Positions 62,765 through 64,000 of a stretch of DNA of 64,000 bases are shown here, piece after piece. The stretch is taken from NCBI RefSeq assembly GCF_003478505.1, contig NZ_QUFI01000009.1:58665-122664 (forward strand), given 5' to 3'. The notes under the pieces were generated by a model. It worked only from the letters and a program-made list of their open reading frames with translations, made no database searches and was not told the DNA's origin. The stretch comes from Clostridium sp. AF27-2AA. Its GTDB lineage: Bacteria; Bacillota; Clostridia; Lachnospirales; Lachnospiraceae. Positions within the stretch are counted from its first letter, which is position 1. Each line of letters opens with the position of its first letter. The position numbers and the translations under genes were made by a program.

Positions 62765-63423
62765 TTATACCACAAACGTAACATCAACATCACCGTTATT
62801 GCAAAGTACTTTTAGTGTTTTTTTACCAATATCTTTATGTTTTGGCAAACTGCTATCACCTTTTTTGACTTCTGATTGAATGACGAAATCCTCATACCTG
62901 CCTCCAATCATGCCAGAAATATCCCCATTTTTAACGGTCAAAGTCAAGGTATTTCCTACATCTAAGCTCTCAAAAGTGATGTTTCCGTCGTTAGTCGAAA
63001 TATCAATGCTTCCCGTAACAGCCAATACTGGAAGTGATATATCTTCATTTGTCGTAGATAGCGTAACAGTATCCAGAAGTGTAGTCGGCATTTGTAATAC
63101 GATTTTCCGATCTTTGGTAGAGGGTTTTCCCCCGATATAATCCGTCCATTCTTTGTTGTTGGCATTTACCATAGTCAGCACATTTCCATCGGAAACAGAA
63201 ATATCATAATACTCTTTGCTGTTTTCAGAATATTGGATATGCACCTGTTCGTCGTCAGATAGTGTTACTTCAATTTCTCTGTCCCTCACATCAAGATTTA
63301 TTTCGTTGACCTTTGTATCCGGCGTAAAACTTTTTTTCTCAAAAGGTTCGCTTTTCCCGAGCAGCCCGCCAAAACAAAGCTACTCATTACAAAACAAAAA
63401 GCAAGTGCAAATATTTTTTTCAT
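62765..63423 (-). pseudogene. DUF4097-type lipoprotein with a frameshift
   Basis: ATG 63423 opens M-K-K-I-F-A-L-A-F-C-F-V and a lipobox V-L-A-G-C, but the frame ends after about 41 codons. One frame over, G-K-S-E-P-F-E-K-K-S-F-T leads into a long beta-repeat domain (D-I-S-L-P-V-L-A-V-T-G-S-I-D-I and similar; DUF4097). Loss of one G in the GGG run just after the lipobox Cys explains it. It lies directly upstream of the beta-lactamase gene and was presumably co-transcribed with it. Confidence 0.75.
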
Positions 63424-64000
63424 AGTCATTCCTCCATATTTGATAGATTAGATTTATATTTCTAATTTGTAGTAATATCCAGCTTTATCAATTTCTCCGG
63501 TTGAATAAAAAACATAAAAAACGAAAGAAAGATAAAGTTTTTTTGCATTTTAATTGGTGTTATCTATTATCACTATCACTTTTTTAACGACTTGAATTTT
63601 TAGACCTCTTAAAATGTGTTTAAAGGCTTTTTCATCAAACCTATTATGCCGAAATCTGTCGTCAAACAAGGTGGAATATTTGAATGCGACCTATAGAAAG
63701 CTAAATAAGCAAAGGAGTGTACTTCAAATCAATACTGCCTTGCTAAAGATACTATATTGCTTTACTTTCGAAGCAAGCAAAAGGTAAACTAATACCATTC
63801 GGAACTGAGCGCAGAACTATGATAAACTGAGTATTATATATGAAATAGGATTTCAGAGTAAATCAATATCTTGGTTAAAATGTTTGAAAAGCCGCCTGTT
63901 ATCGATACCCGTTAGATAGATAGTATTTATAACATAAGGTTCAAATCTCTAATTTTAAGGTAAGCGCTTAAATTTCAGCCGTTGATATAAAAATTCCCGG
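63424..64000. other. AT-rich region without a recognisable gene
   Basis: 577 bp with many stop codons in all frames and only a short overlapping frame at its left edge. It must contain the leftward promoter for the DUF4097/beta-lactamase pair, but no confident -35/-10 pair was found. No ICE end or integrase is visible. Confidence 0.5.

Larger units (their letters stand above)
2591..64000. mobile_element. Large integrative and conjugative element, left part
   Basis: From just after lysS the gene content is that of a Tn1549/CTn-like ICE: ParA, ParB, RepA_N, PcfB, VirD4, Maff2, VirB6, PrgI, VirB4, a wall hydrolase, DUF4315, DUF4366, TopB, methylase-SNF2, ArdC and TTRAP, nearly all rightward. 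The left boundary is inferred from the shift in gene content after lysS and from arm-site-like repeats at 2632-2653. No integrase, no backbone relaxase and no right boundary are visible, so the element should continue past the window. Two smaller elements are nested inside it (11576-22513 and 23005-30841). Confidence 0.8.

Noticed and set aside
63640..64000. Possible relic of a recombinase or transposase
   Set aside because: Short fragments between stop codons on both strands did not form a convincing family match.

Overview
The window looks like a Lachnospiraceae (Clostridia, Firmicutes) chromosome. It starts with two housekeeping genes, greA and lysS (a LysRS with a C-terminal tRNA-binding domain). 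From just after lysS to the right edge it is one large integrative and conjugative element (ICE) of the Tn1549/CTn general type. The ICE's integrase, relaxase and right end are not visible and are presumably beyond base 64000.

ICE backbone (about 45% GC by eye): DUF6075 and DUF3970 proteins; a ParA/ParB/RepA_N plasmid-like partition and replication block (3.5-6.2 kb); a small XRE regulator with a divergent promoter/operator; four unrecognised small genes (7.1-9.4 kb); PcfB; a VirD4 coupling protein; Maff2; VirB6; PrgI; VirB4; an M23+NlpC/P60 wall hydrolase; DUF4315; DUF4366; topoisomerase III; a 2899-residue methylase-SNF2 helicase; a DUF1016 nuclease; an ArdC-like multidomain protein; and a TTRAP protein. 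A cargo block follows (56.1-63.4 kb): a MecA-type penicillin-binding protein behind two BlaI/MecI-like operators, three paralogous envelope proteins (the last truncated), and on the other strand a class D beta-lactamase lipoprotein with a frameshifted DUF4097 gene.

Two GC-richer integrative mobilizable elements (IMEs) sit inside ICE transfer genes. IME1 (11576-22513, 10.94 kb) splits virD4 at a GA dinucleotide; IME2 (23005-30841, 7.84 kb) splits maff2 at an AA dinucleotide. Both host genes close up perfectly in frame when the inserts are removed, and joining the insert ends recreates dyad-symmetric attP sites, as expected for large serine recombinases. IME1 has tnpV, an XRE regulator, a MobV relaxase, a CHC2 primase, a VapE-like ATPase, iteron-like repeats, a recombinase, and a leftward unit of two envelope proteins behind a leader-peptide attenuator. 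IME2 has MobC, a MOBP relaxase, RepA_N, an IstB/DnaC-like ATPase, TnpW and a recombinase.

The most unusual observations are: (1) a complete tnpV-family gene with its own strong Shine-Dalgarno, nested out of frame inside the giant methylase/helicase gene; (2) a roughly 23-bp palindrome repeated about ten times only on the ICE backbone, both in 5' leaders and inside coding sequences, where it always reads as T-S-G-H-D-V-Q; (3) the leader-peptide attenuator in IME1 with mutually exclusive hairpins; (4) the two nested insertions that disable host transfer genes; and (5) inverted repeats bracketing the -10 box of both serine recombinase genes. All functional statements are inferred by reading sequence and recalling protein families; no search was run.
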